A DNA stretch of 64,000 bases, from contig JBNAWC010000002.1 in the NCBI GenBank assembly GCA_049700035.1, positions 1 through 64,000 on the forward strand. Reading direction: 5' to 3'. The translations under genes and the position numbers were made by a program. A model generated the notes under the pieces. The model was not told where the DNA came from, made no database searches, and was given only the letters and a program-made list of their open reading frames with translations. Source of the stretch: JAVZLQ01 sp049700035 (GTDB taxonomy: Archaea; Thermoproteota; Bathyarchaeia; Bathyarchaeales; Bathycorpusculaceae). Below are positions 26,518-35,008 of this stretch, one piece after another (position 1 is the first letter of the stretch; each line of letters starts with the position of its first letter).

Positions 26518-28473
26518 TTATTCGCTTTCTGGGATTATCTTTTCTTCCTTTTCAAGGAAACCTGTCAAGAATATGGCGTATTCGCATGGGTGCTCGTTTT
26601 GTAGCAGGGATTTTATTATTTTTATTTTCCCCTTTTTGCCGTGGCTAACCCTAGAAATAATGTATTCAAGTGTTTTTTTCCGAAGACCGCAGAGCCACGT
26701 TTTCTGGTTGGTTTTGACCAGTTTGTAGTAGGGACAACTTTTGTATTTTAGGGTGAAGCCTCCTTCAAAATATTCTATTTCAACTTCTACTCCTATTTCG
26801 CGATACATGTCAATAAGCCTTGCACCAACATCTTTGATTGTCCACGGGTAATCTTCTGGGAAAAGTGCATCTAACTGCTCTTTTTCAATGGCGAAAGCTT
26901 CCTCGATGGAGTTGCAAGACATGCCTTCAATGAGTGTTTGCATTAGCTTTTTCCGTGGCAATGGCTCCAGAACTGGTTTTTCCAAAAGTTTCAGTTTAAA
27001 GCTTAGCAGGTTCTGGAATGTTGTTGTTGAAACTTCATAACCTAACTCCTTAAACATCGATTCTATTAAAATGCGTTGGCTGTTCATTACAAGAGGGTCT
27101 ATCCGTTTAAAAATGATTGTGAAATGTTCATCACCAACAAACCTCACTTCAGCGTCGGGCTGCGTTACGCTAATGCTTTTAATAATGAAGTTTTTAGAAA
27201 GACTACCGATTTTTTCTGGGTCGCTTCTAGCAAGCATGCGGATGGCGTTTGAGATGCGGACTCCTGTTGCGCGGTATATTTCCTCAAATTTTTGTCTATC
27301 ACTCTCGTATACTTTTGCTGCAAAGGAGTTGAAGAGGTCGCGTGGAACTGGGACAACATCTAAGAATTGCTTTCCTATTATTTGGAAGAGGTTTAGTTCT
27401 GCCAGCTGGTCTAGAATGCTTTGGTCTTCTGCGCCTACGTACTGTATTGTCATATTTACATTTGCATGCTCGATTGAGTAGTGTAAAAGTTTCCATCCGC
27501 GTGTTGCCAAAACTATTGAAAGCACTGTTAAGGATAGACGGGCTGTCGATACGGCTGTGGCTTGAAAAACTAGCTCTAACGTGTTCTCTTTCTCTGTTAG
27601 AACTTTAACTTGCCTAAACCAGTTCATCTTGACAAAAGCAGAAATGATGGTCTTCACGAAATCTTTGGGCTCTCTCGGAAACTCGCTAATGCCGAGAACT
27701 GTTCTTGCATCTTCTATGAAGTTGCCCAATTCTGTTACTGGTTCTTCCAGATGCTTTTCAGCCCAACCCATGAATGCTGGTCCAACAAGCATCAACGTGT
27801 TTTTGAACAACCCAGGAGTCACGTTTGCAAGTTCTTTTTCAATTTGCTGTTCCAGAAATTCGCCGAATTCCTTTCTTCTTAATGGGTAAATTTCGGGGCG
27901 AATCATTTTTATGGCTATGTCCTCGCCCATGATTCGTAGGTCGAAATTCACGCTTATGCCTTCTAATATTGTGGCAACTTGAAAGGCAACCATTACGGGT
28001 AAACGTTTGAAGACTCTTGGTCTTAGTACGGCTATGCTGTCTATTTCGCTGTATGAGGGAATGTCAAAAAGGTTTGTAAGTCCTTTTATCTCTTCTAAAA
28101 TCAGTAGGAATTCTTTGAAGTTTGATGGAGCTTTCCATGCGACAGAGCTTTTTAATATTTCGATTATGTTCTTTGCCTCTGCCTTTTGCTCCTTTATTAA
28201 GTCTTCAACTGTTTTGTTTCCTAGGGCGACTTCTAATAGGCTGTCAAGGCTTTTCCTACTAATCGATGTTAGGTCAAGCGCCTCTCTCAGTTTAGTTTGC
28301 TCATTAATTTTTGCTTTGATTGCACAATCGTCGCAAGAGCCAACCTTGTCCACCCTAAACAGAGTCTCTACAGCTTTTTCGAGGACACGGCTTTTCGTGC
28401 CATAGGTTTTTGCTAGTTCTTCAAGAATCTCGTCTGTTTTTCTGGTTATTGTTGTGTGAAGATGTACCGACAT
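26518..28473 (-). CDS. Large ribbon-helix-helix protein with C-terminal three-cysteine domain, candidate regulator
   Basis: This 651-residue protein matches no named family as a whole. Residues 3-40 (HLHTTITRKTDEILEELAKTYGTKSRVLEKAVETLF) look like a ribbon-helix-helix DNA-binding domain. A CDDC pair follows at 47-50. A long middle part of mixed alpha/beta character has no recognisable motif. The C-terminal 75 residues read SCPYYKLV...WLCGLRKK...HPCEYAIFL (Cys580, Cys595, Cys630), like the cysteine domain at the end of some archaeal ArsR-type regulators. Together these suggest a DNA-binding sensor. Its promoter has two TGTNCA sites, shared with neighbouring glutamate genes, so autoregulation and control of them are inferred. 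RHH dimers often bind tandem sites about one helical turn apart. Confidence 0.7.
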   Translation of the reverse strand: MSVHLHTTITRKTDEILEELAKTYGTKSRVLEKAVETLFRVDKVGSCDDCAIKAKINEQTKLREALDLTSISRKSLDSLLEVALGNKTVEDLIKEQKAEAKNIIEILKSSVAWKAPSNFKEFLLILEEIKGLTNLFDIPSYSEIDSIAVLRPRVFKRLPVMVAFQVATILEGISVNFDLRIMGEDIAIKMIRPEIYPLRRKEFGEFLEQQIEKELANVTPGLFKNTLMLVGPAFMGWAEKHLEEPVTELGNFIEDARTVLGISEFPREPKDFVKTIISAFVKMNWFRQVKVLTEKENTLELVFQATAVSTARLSLTVLSIVLATRGWKLLHYSIEHANVNMTIQYVGAEDQSILDQLAELNLFQIIGKQFLDVVPVPRDLFNSFAAKVYESDRQKFEEIYRATGVRISNAIRMLARSDPEKIGSLSKNFIIKSISVTQPDAEVRFVGDEHFTIIFKRIDPLVMNSQRILIESMFKELGYEVSTTTFQNLLSFKLKLLEKPVLEPLPRKKLMQTLIEGMSCNSIEEAFAIEKEQLDALFPEDYPWTIKDVGARLIDMYREIGVEVEIEYFEGGFTLKYKSCPYYKLVKTNQKTWLCGLRKKTLEYIISRVSHGKKGKIKIIKSLLQNEHPCEYAIFLTGFLEKEEKIIPESE

Positions 28474-28515
28474 TATGATTCACGGGTTATCTTTTGGATT
28501 GGTTACTTTTAAACA

Positions 28516-28542
28516 TGTTCATAAAAATTTGTGGAATGTACA
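28516..28542. promoter_or_regulatory. TGTTCA...TGTACA pair upstream of the RHH gene
   Basis: TGTTCA at 28516-28521 and TGTACA at 28537-28542 are 21 bp apart, two helical turns. On the minus strand they lie just upstream of a TTTAAAAG TATA element (28506-28513) that is about 33 bp from the RHH start codon. The position fits an operator controlling that gene. Confidence 0.5.
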
Positions 28543-28557
28543 TAGAAAAGGGGGATG

Positions 28558-30336
28558 TTAACTTGGCGTTAATGGTGGCACGATGGGGCTGAATGTTGTG
28601 CCCTTTCTGGCTACGAGTGCATCTGCTACTCTTTTAACGGCTAACATGTAGGCTGCTGTGCGCATGTTCACATTGTACTGTTTTGACATTTTAAGCACAT
28701 CTTGGAAAGCCTTGGTTATTGTTTCCTTCAGTTTATTTCTAACTTCTTCTTCAGTCCAGTAATAGTTCATTTGGTTCTGCACTTGCTCAAAGTAGCTGAC
28801 GATTACTCCGCCAGAGTTGGCGAGAATGTCTGGAATTACAAAAACGCCTTTTTTGAACAGAATTTCATCCGCCTCTGGAGTTGTAGGTCCATTAGCACCT
28901 TCTGCAACGATTTTTGCTTTTATGTTTGGCGCGTTTTCCTTTGTTATTTGGTTTTCTAATGCTGCTGGAACTAGGATGTCGCATTCTAATTCTAACAATT
29001 GTTCATTTGTTATGAAAGTGCTGCTAGGATAGTCAACAACTGAACCAGTTTTCTCCTTGTGCATCAAGACTTTTTCTGGGTCTAAGCCTTCTGGGTTGTA
29101 AGCGCCTCCTTTTGAGTCTGAAACTGCAATGATTTTGCATCCGATTTCATGGAGTAGACGTGCTGCATGGTAGCCGACGTTTCCGTAGCCTTGCACTGCG
29201 ACAGTTGCGCCTTTGAGGTCTATCCCAAGATGTTTAGCGGCTTCGACAACGGTGTACATAAGCCCCCTTGATGTGGCTTCGCTTCTCCCACGAGAGCCAC
29301 CCACATGAACAGGTTTTCCAGTAACCACGCCAAAAACGGGATAGCCGACTATTTCGCTGTATTCGTCCATTATCCAAGCCATCATTTCAGCGGTTGTGTA
29401 AACGTCTGGCGCTGGCACATCTGTGAAAGGTCCTATGAACTTTGCTATGGCACGTACATATCCCCTTGTGAGACGCTCAAGTTCTGCCCTTGACATTTCC
29501 TTGGGATTGCACCTAATTCCACCCTTGCCCCCGCCGAGAGGCAAACCTGTCACGGCTGTTTTCCATGTCATCCAAGCAGCTAAGGCAGTAACTTCGTCCA
29601 AGGTGAGGTCTGGATGGTATCTTATGCCGCCCTTTGTTGGACCTAAAGCGTCATTGTATTGAACGCGGTATCCAGTGAAAACTTGGATGCTGCCATCATC
29701 CATGACTACTGGAATGTTGACGATAAGTGTGCGCATTGGGCGCTTCAATATTTCATGTATGCCTGGGTCGAGATTCAGTTTTTCGGCGGCTACGTCTAGC
29801 TGTTTAAGGGCGGCTTCATAAGGGTTTGGCGTGACCGCTAGAGGGGCTAAAGTGTCAACTTTGACAAACACGGCTGTTTGGAGTTTCTCAACTAAGTTCT
29901 TGAGGGTTTCCTTTGCTACTTCACCGTTGCCTTCACTGCTTCCATAAAACCACAAGTAAGTTTCAGTCAAAGCGTCTTCCTTCCTAGAGAGGAACGCCCC
30001 AGCCGGAGCCATTTTTGGACTTTCAGAGAAATAGTCAACGAGAACTCGCAGCATGTTAAGTTCTTCGCGTGTCAGAGGCAAAAGTTTCTTTATCAGTTCT
30101 GGCGCTTTCACGTGAACGTATTCAGCGTCCAACAATTTCTTCTGTAGCTCTTCAAAGACTTTTAAGGAATCCTCTATCGGTATGCCAAAGTTTTCTGAGT
30201 ACGTTGTAAGCAAGGCATAGTGAGCCGTTGTGTAGCTTTCTATTTTTGCTGTCAACTCTGGTTTTTCAGCAAAGAAGTCCACCATTAACTTAAGCATTCC
30301 CAATTCACGAGCTGAAAGGTCTACCGAGTTTAACAT
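28558..30336 (-). CDS. gdhA: Glutamate dehydrogenase with duplicated N-terminal extension
   Basis: NAD(P)-dependent interconversion of glutamate with 2-oxoglutarate and ammonia. The 592-residue protein is far longer than the usual 410-420. The GDH core begins near residue 170 (PNPYEAALKQL) and is complete: GGIRYHP, the catalytic lysine in LPLGGGKGGI, PAPDVYT, the Rossmann motif VQGYGNVG and EGANGPTTPEAD. Residues 8-88 and 89-167 form two similar copies of an extra helical module (ARELGMLKLMVDFF against REELNMLRVLVDYF). Its role, possibly allosteric control, is unknown. I placed the start at ATG 30336, eight bases from GGAAGGTG. It is divergent from the KaiC-like gene across an operator-rich region. 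Confidence 0.9.
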   Translation of the reverse strand: MLNSVDLSARELGMLKLMVDFFAEKPELTAKIESYTTAHYALLTTYSENFGIPIEDSLKVFEELQKKLLDAEYVHVKAPELIKKLLPLTREELNMLRVLVDYFSESPKMAPAGAFLSRKEDALTETYLWFYGSSEGNGEVAKETLKNLVEKLQTAVFVKVDTLAPLAVTPNPYEAALKQLDVAAEKLNLDPGIHEILKRPMRTLIVNIPVVMDDGSIQVFTGYRVQYNDALGPTKGGIRYHPDLTLDEVTALAAWMTWKTAVTGLPLGGGKGGIRCNPKEMSRAELERLTRGYVRAIAKFIGPFTDVPAPDVYTTAEMMAWIMDEYSEIVGYPVFGVVTGKPVHVGGSRGRSEATSRGLMYTVVEAAKHLGIDLKGATVAVQGYGNVGYHAARLLHEIGCKIIAVSDSKGGAYNPEGLDPEKVLMHKEKTGSVVDYPSSTFITNEQLLELECDILVPAALENQITKENAPNIKAKIVAEGANGPTTPEADEILFKKGVFVIPDILANSGGVIVSYFEQVQNQMNYYWTEEEVRNKLKETITKAFQDVLKMSKQYNVNMRTAAYMLAVKRVADALVARKGTTFSPIVPPLTPS

Positions 30337-30369
30337 CTTTTCACACCTTCCGAAAACCAACGAAAGTGA

Positions 30370-30415
30370 TGTTCAACTATAGAAACGTTATGTCCATCAT
30401 GTACACGCATGTACA
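30370..30415. promoter_or_regulatory. Cluster of TGTNCA sites between gdh1 and the KaiC-like gene
   Basis: Sites are TGTTCA (30370-30375), TGTCCA (30391-30396), TGTACA (30400-30405) and TGTACA (30410-30415). The last two form CATGTACA-CG-CATGTACA with a 10-bp period. They lie immediately upstream of CAATAAAAC (30419-30427), a plausible TATA element for the rightward gene, and flank a CTATAG-type element for gdh1. This is the densest of the four sites. Confidence 0.55.
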
Positions 30416-30453
30416 AGACAATAAAACAACCAAATTGCAACATAACATTTTTA

Positions 30454-31233
30454 ATGATGCCCACCACTCTTAAACATGGTGCACAATCCTTGATTAGCGA
30501 AAACCAAGCACGATACTCAACTGGAATAAAAAGCCTAGACGGACTCCTCGAAGGCGGATTACTCCTAGGAGAGAACGTCTTATGGGAAGTTGATTCTGGA
30601 ACTTTCGCAAGAGAATTCATGTATTCGTTCATGCGCCAAGGACTATTGGAAGGAAAACAGGTAATTTATTTAGATTTCATATATCCCCCACAAGCACTTA
30701 TGCTCCAACTTGAACCGTTGACCAAATTGCTGCCAAGCGGATGGGAAAAGAAACTATTAGTTTTAGACTGCTTTTCAGAAGCAGCTGGACAAGGTGAACT
30801 TATATTTAATGATTTTTATGACAAGGCACCGTCTTGGATTAGGAAAGTTCCAAGCTCAAAAGATCCAGAACGCTTTCACCATTTCTTCGGAAGAATTGAA
30901 AGAGAATTTGTAACTCCAGGAACTAGGCTTGTTTTTAACAGTTTGTCAATTATGGAGCACAATTGGGGAAGGGATGTCGTAAAAGCGTTTTTTGGACATG
31001 TGTGTCCAGCGTTATATGCTTATCAAACTCTTGCTTATTGGACAATGGCGAAAAATGCGCATCCAAAAGAGTTCTGCGCAATAATTGAGCATATAACACA
31101 GGTGGTTATTGACCTTTCAAGGCAAGGCGATAAAAACTTTCTACAGGTAAAGAAGGCTGGTGGAAGATACAACCCGCAAACATACCAGCGACGCGAGTAC
31201 ACTGTTAAGGGCTTGCAAATAGATATCCTTTAA
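30454..31233 (+). CDS. KaiC/RadA-like protein lacking Walker A and B residues
   Basis: This 259-residue protein has the start of a KaiC-type RecA fold (YSTGIKSLDGLLEGGLLLGENVLWEV), but where GxxGxGKT should follow it reads EVDSGTFAREFMYSF. The strand equivalent to Walker B reads LVFNSLSIM with Asn in place of Asp. It probably does not hydrolyse ATP in the usual way. It may be a binding or scaffold subunit, possibly regulatory, since it is divergent from gdh1 and precedes the glutamate-synthase-like gene. I placed the start at ATG 30454 (or 30457), probably leaderless; the upstream in-frame ATG lies inside the operator repeats. Confidence 0.7.
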   Translation: MMPTTLKHGAQSLISENQARYSTGIKSLDGLLEGGLLLGENVLWEVDSGTFAREFMYSFMRQGLLEGKQVIYLDFIYPPQALMLQLEPLTKLLPSGWEKKLLVLDCFSEAAGQGELIFNDFYDKAPSWIRKVPSSKDPERFHHFFGRIEREFVTPGTRLVFNSLSIMEHNWGRDVVKAFFGHVCPALYAYQTLAYWTMAKNAHPKEFCAIIEHITQVVIDLSRQGDKNFLQVKKAGGRYNPQTYQRREYTVKGLQIDIL

Positions 31234-31257
31234 TGATTAGGAGCTACTGCGTTCTTA

Positions 31258-31273
31258 TGTACATTCATGTTCA
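31258..31273. promoter_or_regulatory. TGTACA-N4-TGTTCA site upstream of the glutamate-synthase-like gene
   Basis: TGTACATTCATGTTCA has the same 10-bp period and internal CA as the TGTACACGCATGTACA site 0.85 kb upstream. It lies about 30 bp before ATGTTTAAATG (31295-31304), a likely TATA element for the gene starting at 31362. Confidence 0.5.
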
Positions 31274-31361
31274 TTTTTCGCGATTTTTAGGATAATGTTT
31301 AAATGTTGACGAAAATTAACCCCTTCATACCGAAATTTACAAACGTAAAAAGGTGAAAAAG

Positions 31362-32969
31362 ATGACTGAGCGCGTATTCAGAAACAGTTCTTACCTGAAC
31401 GGAAAATCAACAACTGGAACAACCACACGCGTCAAAGACACAAGCCCAACAAGTGGAATGTGTCCAATATGCATTCGCGATTGCCCAATAATGTGCGAGA
31501 TTGGACTTTCAGCTTTCAGGGGAAGAGAAGCCCTATACCCAGAACCAGTACAATTCGGATACAGCACGGCTGGAGCACTCAAAGACTTTGGACTAGACTG
31601 GTCACACTTCAACATACAAGCTGGACTTTTTGAAGCTTTAGGTATAGAGGAAAACTCTGACGTTGCACTGTTTCCAAACGCAAGCACAGAAACAGTTGTT
31701 GCGGGCATACCACTAAAAATACCAGTGTTATGTGGCGCTTTCGGCTCAACAGACGTTGCAAGACTAAACTGGGAAGGATTAGCCATAGGAACAGCATTAT
31801 CAGGCGCCATCATAATAGTTGGAGAAAACGTCTGCGGCATGGACCCCGAAGCACAATTCACAAATGGTAAAGTCACGTACTCCAAAGAACTGAAACGTAG
31901 AGTAGACTTGTTCAGAAAGTTCTGGGATGGAAAATACGGAGACATAGCAGTCCAAACAAACGTTGAAGACCAACGTTTAGGAGTTGATGTCTACGCCATC
32001 TCAAAACTGGAAGTCAATGTCATAGAAAGAAAATGGGGACAAGGAGCGAAGGCAATTGGAGGCGAAGTCCGAGTAAGAGACTTGCAAAGGGCGATAATGC
32101 TAAAGAAAAGAGGATACGTCGTGATTCCAGACCCAGAGGACCCAACTGTGCAGCAAGCATTCAAGGAAGGCGTCTTCAAGTCGTTTGAAAGACATAGCCG
32201 CGTTGGAATACCGAAAGAAAAGAACATGATAGAAGACATAGAATGGTTGCGCGAGCAAGGTGCAAAACATGTGACGCTAAAAACTGGCGCCTACAGACCA
32301 TCAGCAGTGGCATACACGTTAAAAATAGCTTCAGAAGCAAAAATTGACGCAGTATACTTTGACGGGGCTGGTGGCGGAACTGGAATGAGCCCAGTTCCAA
32401 TGATGGACGAGATGAGCATACCAACAGTGTATTTGGAAGCAATAGTTCTAAGGTGCGCGCAATTGCTGAAGAAGAAGGGTAAATACGTTCCAGACTTGAT
32501 TATGGCTGGAGGCTTCATAAATGAAACACAGATTTTCAAGGCAATCGCAATGAGCAACTTCGGAGATGGCCCATTTGTGAAGGCAGTTTTGATGGGACGC
32601 TCCCCGCTGACCGCTGTAATGAAGGCAAGCTACTTCAAACAGTTAGCAGAAGAAGGCAAACTGCCAAAAGCTTTCGCAGATAGATTTGGTAACACTCCAG
32701 ACAAATTCTTCATTGCAGCACCAGAACTAAGGGAGAAGTATGGTGAGCGCTTCAAAGAAATTCCATGGGAAGCGGTTGCACTTTACACTTACCTAACAGA
32801 CCGAATAGGAGTCGGCTTAAAACAACTCCTAGCTGGAAACAGAAAGTGGAAACTGGAGCTAATAAACAGAAATGACCTAATGAGCCTATCAGAAATAGCT
32901 GCAAAAGTAACAGGCATACCATTGCCACACGAAGTTGAGGCAGACGCCATCGAAAGAATATTAAACTAA
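31362..32969 (+). CDS. FMN-binding glutamate synthase-like protein
   Basis: This 535-residue protein matches the FMN/synthase domain of glutamate synthase (GltB domain 2): KTGAYRPSAVAYTLKIA, DGAGGGTGMSPVPMMDE and PDLIMAGGFINETQIFKAIAM. The glutamine amidotransferase domain is absent, as is the CxxxxxCxxxC [3Fe-4S] motif normally found downstream. An N-terminal cluster CPICIRDCPIMC (residues about 34-45) could instead bind an iron-sulphur centre. Neither GltD nor an amidotransferase gene is in the window. Glutamate formation is likely from its neighbours, but a related FMN transferase role is possible. ATG 31362 follows AAAAAGGTGA. Confidence 0.85.
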   Translation: MTERVFRNSSYLNGKSTTGTTTRVKDTSPTSGMCPICIRDCPIMCEIGLSAFRGREALYPEPVQFGYSTAGALKDFGLDWSHFNIQAGLFEALGIEENSDVALFPNASTETVVAGIPLKIPVLCGAFGSTDVARLNWEGLAIGTALSGAIIIVGENVCGMDPEAQFTNGKVTYSKELKRRVDLFRKFWDGKYGDIAVQTNVEDQRLGVDVYAISKLEVNVIERKWGQGAKAIGGEVRVRDLQRAIMLKKRGYVVIPDPEDPTVQQAFKEGVFKSFERHSRVGIPKEKNMIEDIEWLREQGAKHVTLKTGAYRPSAVAYTLKIASEAKIDAVYFDGAGGGTGMSPVPMMDEMSIPTVYLEAIVLRCAQLLKKKGKYVPDLIMAGGFINETQIFKAIAMSNFGDGPFVKAVLMGRSPLTAVMKASYFKQLAEEGKLPKAFADRFGNTPDKFFIAAPELREKYGERFKEIPWEAVALYTYLTDRIGVGLKQLLAGNRKWKLELINRNDLMSLSEIAAKVTGIPLPHEVEADAIERILN

Positions 32970-32980
32970 CCTACCCCCCT

Positions 32981-32990
32981 CTTCTTTTTT
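32981..32990 (+). terminator. Possible T-rich terminator after the glutamate-synthase-like gene
   Basis: CTTCTTTTTT lies 12 bp after the stop codon. Archaeal termination often uses such T tracts. The same bases could also be part of the TATA element of the next gene. Confidence 0.3.
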
Positions 32991-33052
32991 AAACTTCACG
33001 CATAACAAGTTTTAAAACTATTAAAAAAGAAACATTGTAAGGAGTTGAGAAC

Positions 33053-34303
33053 ATGAAAGAACAGCAAACAGCACTTGACGTGGCTCTGGAACAGTTAGAA
33101 ATAGCCGCTGAAAAATTAAACTTAGAACCTGGAATACATGAGATGCTGAAGCACCCCAAAAGGTCGCTAATTGTCTCCATTACGATAAGGATGGATGATG
33201 GAAGCATACACGTTTTAAAGGGATGCCGCGTTCAACATTGGGATGCACGCGGACCATTTAAGGGTGGAATCCGCTATCACCCAAATGTAACACTTGAAGA
33301 GGTAACCGCACTTGCAATGTGGATGACTTGGAAATGCGCTGTTGTAGACATTCCATACGGAGGGGCAAAAGGTGGAATATGCTGTAATCCGAAGGAAATG
33401 TCAAAAAGTGAACTTGAAAGGCTTACAAGAAGGTACACAAGCCTAATTCTTGATTACATTGGCCCGTACCGTGATGTACCAGCACCAGACGTTTACACAG
33501 ACGCGCAAACAATGGCCTGGATAATGGACACATACAGCCAATTCAAAGGCTACAGCGTCCCAGAATGCGTAACTGGAAAACCAATAAGTGTTGGCGGCTC
33601 TGAGGGAAGAGAGGAAGCAACCTCAAGAGGAGTTGTAATCTGCGCAAGGGAAGCAGCAAAACGTTTAGGCTTAAAGTTTAAAGGCGCAACTGTCGCAGTG
33701 CAAGGCTACGGAAACGTCGGGTGGAACGCAGCAAAAATCGCACATGACATAGGATGCAAAATTGTCGCAGTTAGCGACTCCACTGGAGGAATCTATTGCC
33801 CAGAAGGCTTAAACCCACGCAAAGTCTACGAACACAAGGCAAAAACTGGCTCAGTAATTAACTATCCAAAATGCAAAAACATATCAAACGAGGAATTACT
33901 CGAAACAAAATGTGACATATTAATTCCAGCGGCGCTTGAAAACCAAATAACAAGAGCTAATGCAGACAAGATAAAAGCGAAAATAATAGTCGAAGGCGCA
34001 AATGGACCGACAACCCCAGAAGCAGACAAAATACTTCGAGAAAGGGGAATTTTTCTGGTTCCAGACATCTTGGCAAACGCTGGCGGAGTAACAGTAAGCT
34101 ATTTTGAATGGGTTCAAAACTTAACAAGAGAACATTGGACATTGGAAGAAGTGAACAGAAAACTCGAGAACATAATGGTGAAAGCGTTCAATGACGTTTA
34201 CAACTTGATGGAAAAGAAAAAGGAGGCCATGCGCACAGCAGCATTAATGCTTGGTGTCGGAAGAGTAAGCGAAGCAATAAAAACATTGGGACTATGGCCA
34301 TAA
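33053..34303 (+). CDS. gdhA: Glutamate dehydrogenase, standard length
   Basis: A second GDH of 416 residues, ordinary length, without the N-terminal modules of the paralogue at 28.6-30.3 kb. Conserved motifs are GGIRYHPNVTLEEV, the lysine motif IPYGGAKGGI, PAPDVYTDAQTMAWI, VQGYGNVGWNAAKI and EGANGPTTPEAD. GGAG at 33041-33044 precedes the ATG by eight bases. Its leader lacks the TGTACA pair, so the two enzymes may be differently controlled, for example one for assimilation and one for catabolism. Confidence 0.95.
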   Translation: MKEQQTALDVALEQLEIAAEKLNLEPGIHEMLKHPKRSLIVSITIRMDDGSIHVLKGCRVQHWDARGPFKGGIRYHPNVTLEEVTALAMWMTWKCAVVDIPYGGAKGGICCNPKEMSKSELERLTRRYTSLILDYIGPYRDVPAPDVYTDAQTMAWIMDTYSQFKGYSVPECVTGKPISVGGSEGREEATSRGVVICAREAAKRLGLKFKGATVAVQGYGNVGWNAAKIAHDIGCKIVAVSDSTGGIYCPEGLNPRKVYEHKAKTGSVINYPKCKNISNEELLETKCDILIPAALENQITRANADKIKAKIIVEGANGPTTPEADKILRERGIFLVPDILANAGGVTVSYFEWVQNLTREHWTLEEVNRKLENIMVKAFNDVYNLMEKKKEAMRTAALMLGVGRVSEAIKTLGLWP

Positions 34304-34438
34304 CAGAAAACTGCCGAACCCCGATTTAAAACCCAACTTTCATATAACCTTTACATTTTCAACTTTACAATCTAAATTTTTAAACTGTTGTCCTTATATC
34401 TCTACGCAGATGCAATTCCTGAAAATGGAGAAGGAGAA

Positions 34439-35008
34439 ATGCGGGAAAACGCATTAAACATCAAAACCTTAGACTTTGAATTTGAAAATTCATTAGTGAA
34501 AGTTATTGCTAATAGAAACTGCCCTGAAATTAAACTTGGAGGGCTAAATGTAGGACCGTTTGAAGAGGGGAATGTGTATGAAGTTCAGTTCTGGGTTGCG
34601 GAGGAACTTGAAAAGGCGGGAATTGTACGTTTTCGCGAGGAAGAAATTTTGGATGCAAAAAAGATTTACAAGATTCAGTGGATGGAACGCGTCCAAACGC
34701 CACGCCAAATATCAAAGCTCCCAGAGAACTTCTACCCAAAACTTAGAAGGTATTTAGCAGAGTTAAAGAAGGCTTCCGCCAAGTCTCCAGAAAAAATGAG
34801 GGAGTACGAAAAAAGTAGGCAAGTGATACGTGATATGGTGAACGCGCGCCTAAAAAAGATTGTTTCATTAGCAACCGCAAATTTTGGACAAACTGAACAA
34901 ATCTTGAAAAACCTCACATGCGAAGAACGGCTAATTTATGAACGTTTGCGCAAGCTTATCCACAACTGGAAAGCCAAAATATTGGAGTATGAGGAGCAAG
35001 GAGAATGA
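34439..35008 (+). CDS. gins23: GINS subunit Gins23
   Basis: Part of the GINS complex that couples MCM helicase to the replisome. The 189-residue protein has the small beta domain first (residues about 5-70, EIKLGGLNVGPFEEGNVYEV) and the helical domain after it (FYPKLRRYLAELKK onward), the order typical of the Psf2/Psf3 branch. The ATG at 34439 follows GGAGAAGGAG. Its stop overlaps the MCM start (ATGA), an arrangement known in other archaea. Confidence 0.88.
   Translation: MRENALNIKTLDFEFENSLVKVIANRNCPEIKLGGLNVGPFEEGNVYEVQFWVAEELEKAGIVRFREEEILDAKKIYKIQWMERVQTPRQISKLPENFYPKLRRYLAELKKASAKSPEKMREYEKSRQVIRDMVNARLKKIVSLATANFGQTEQILKNLTCEERLIYERLRKLIHNWKAKILEYEEQGE

Noticed and set aside
32970..33052. 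A TGTACA-type site in front of the second glutamate dehydrogenase.
   Set aside because: Only TGTAAG is present there; it does not match the TGTWCA core and is part of the ribosome binding site region.
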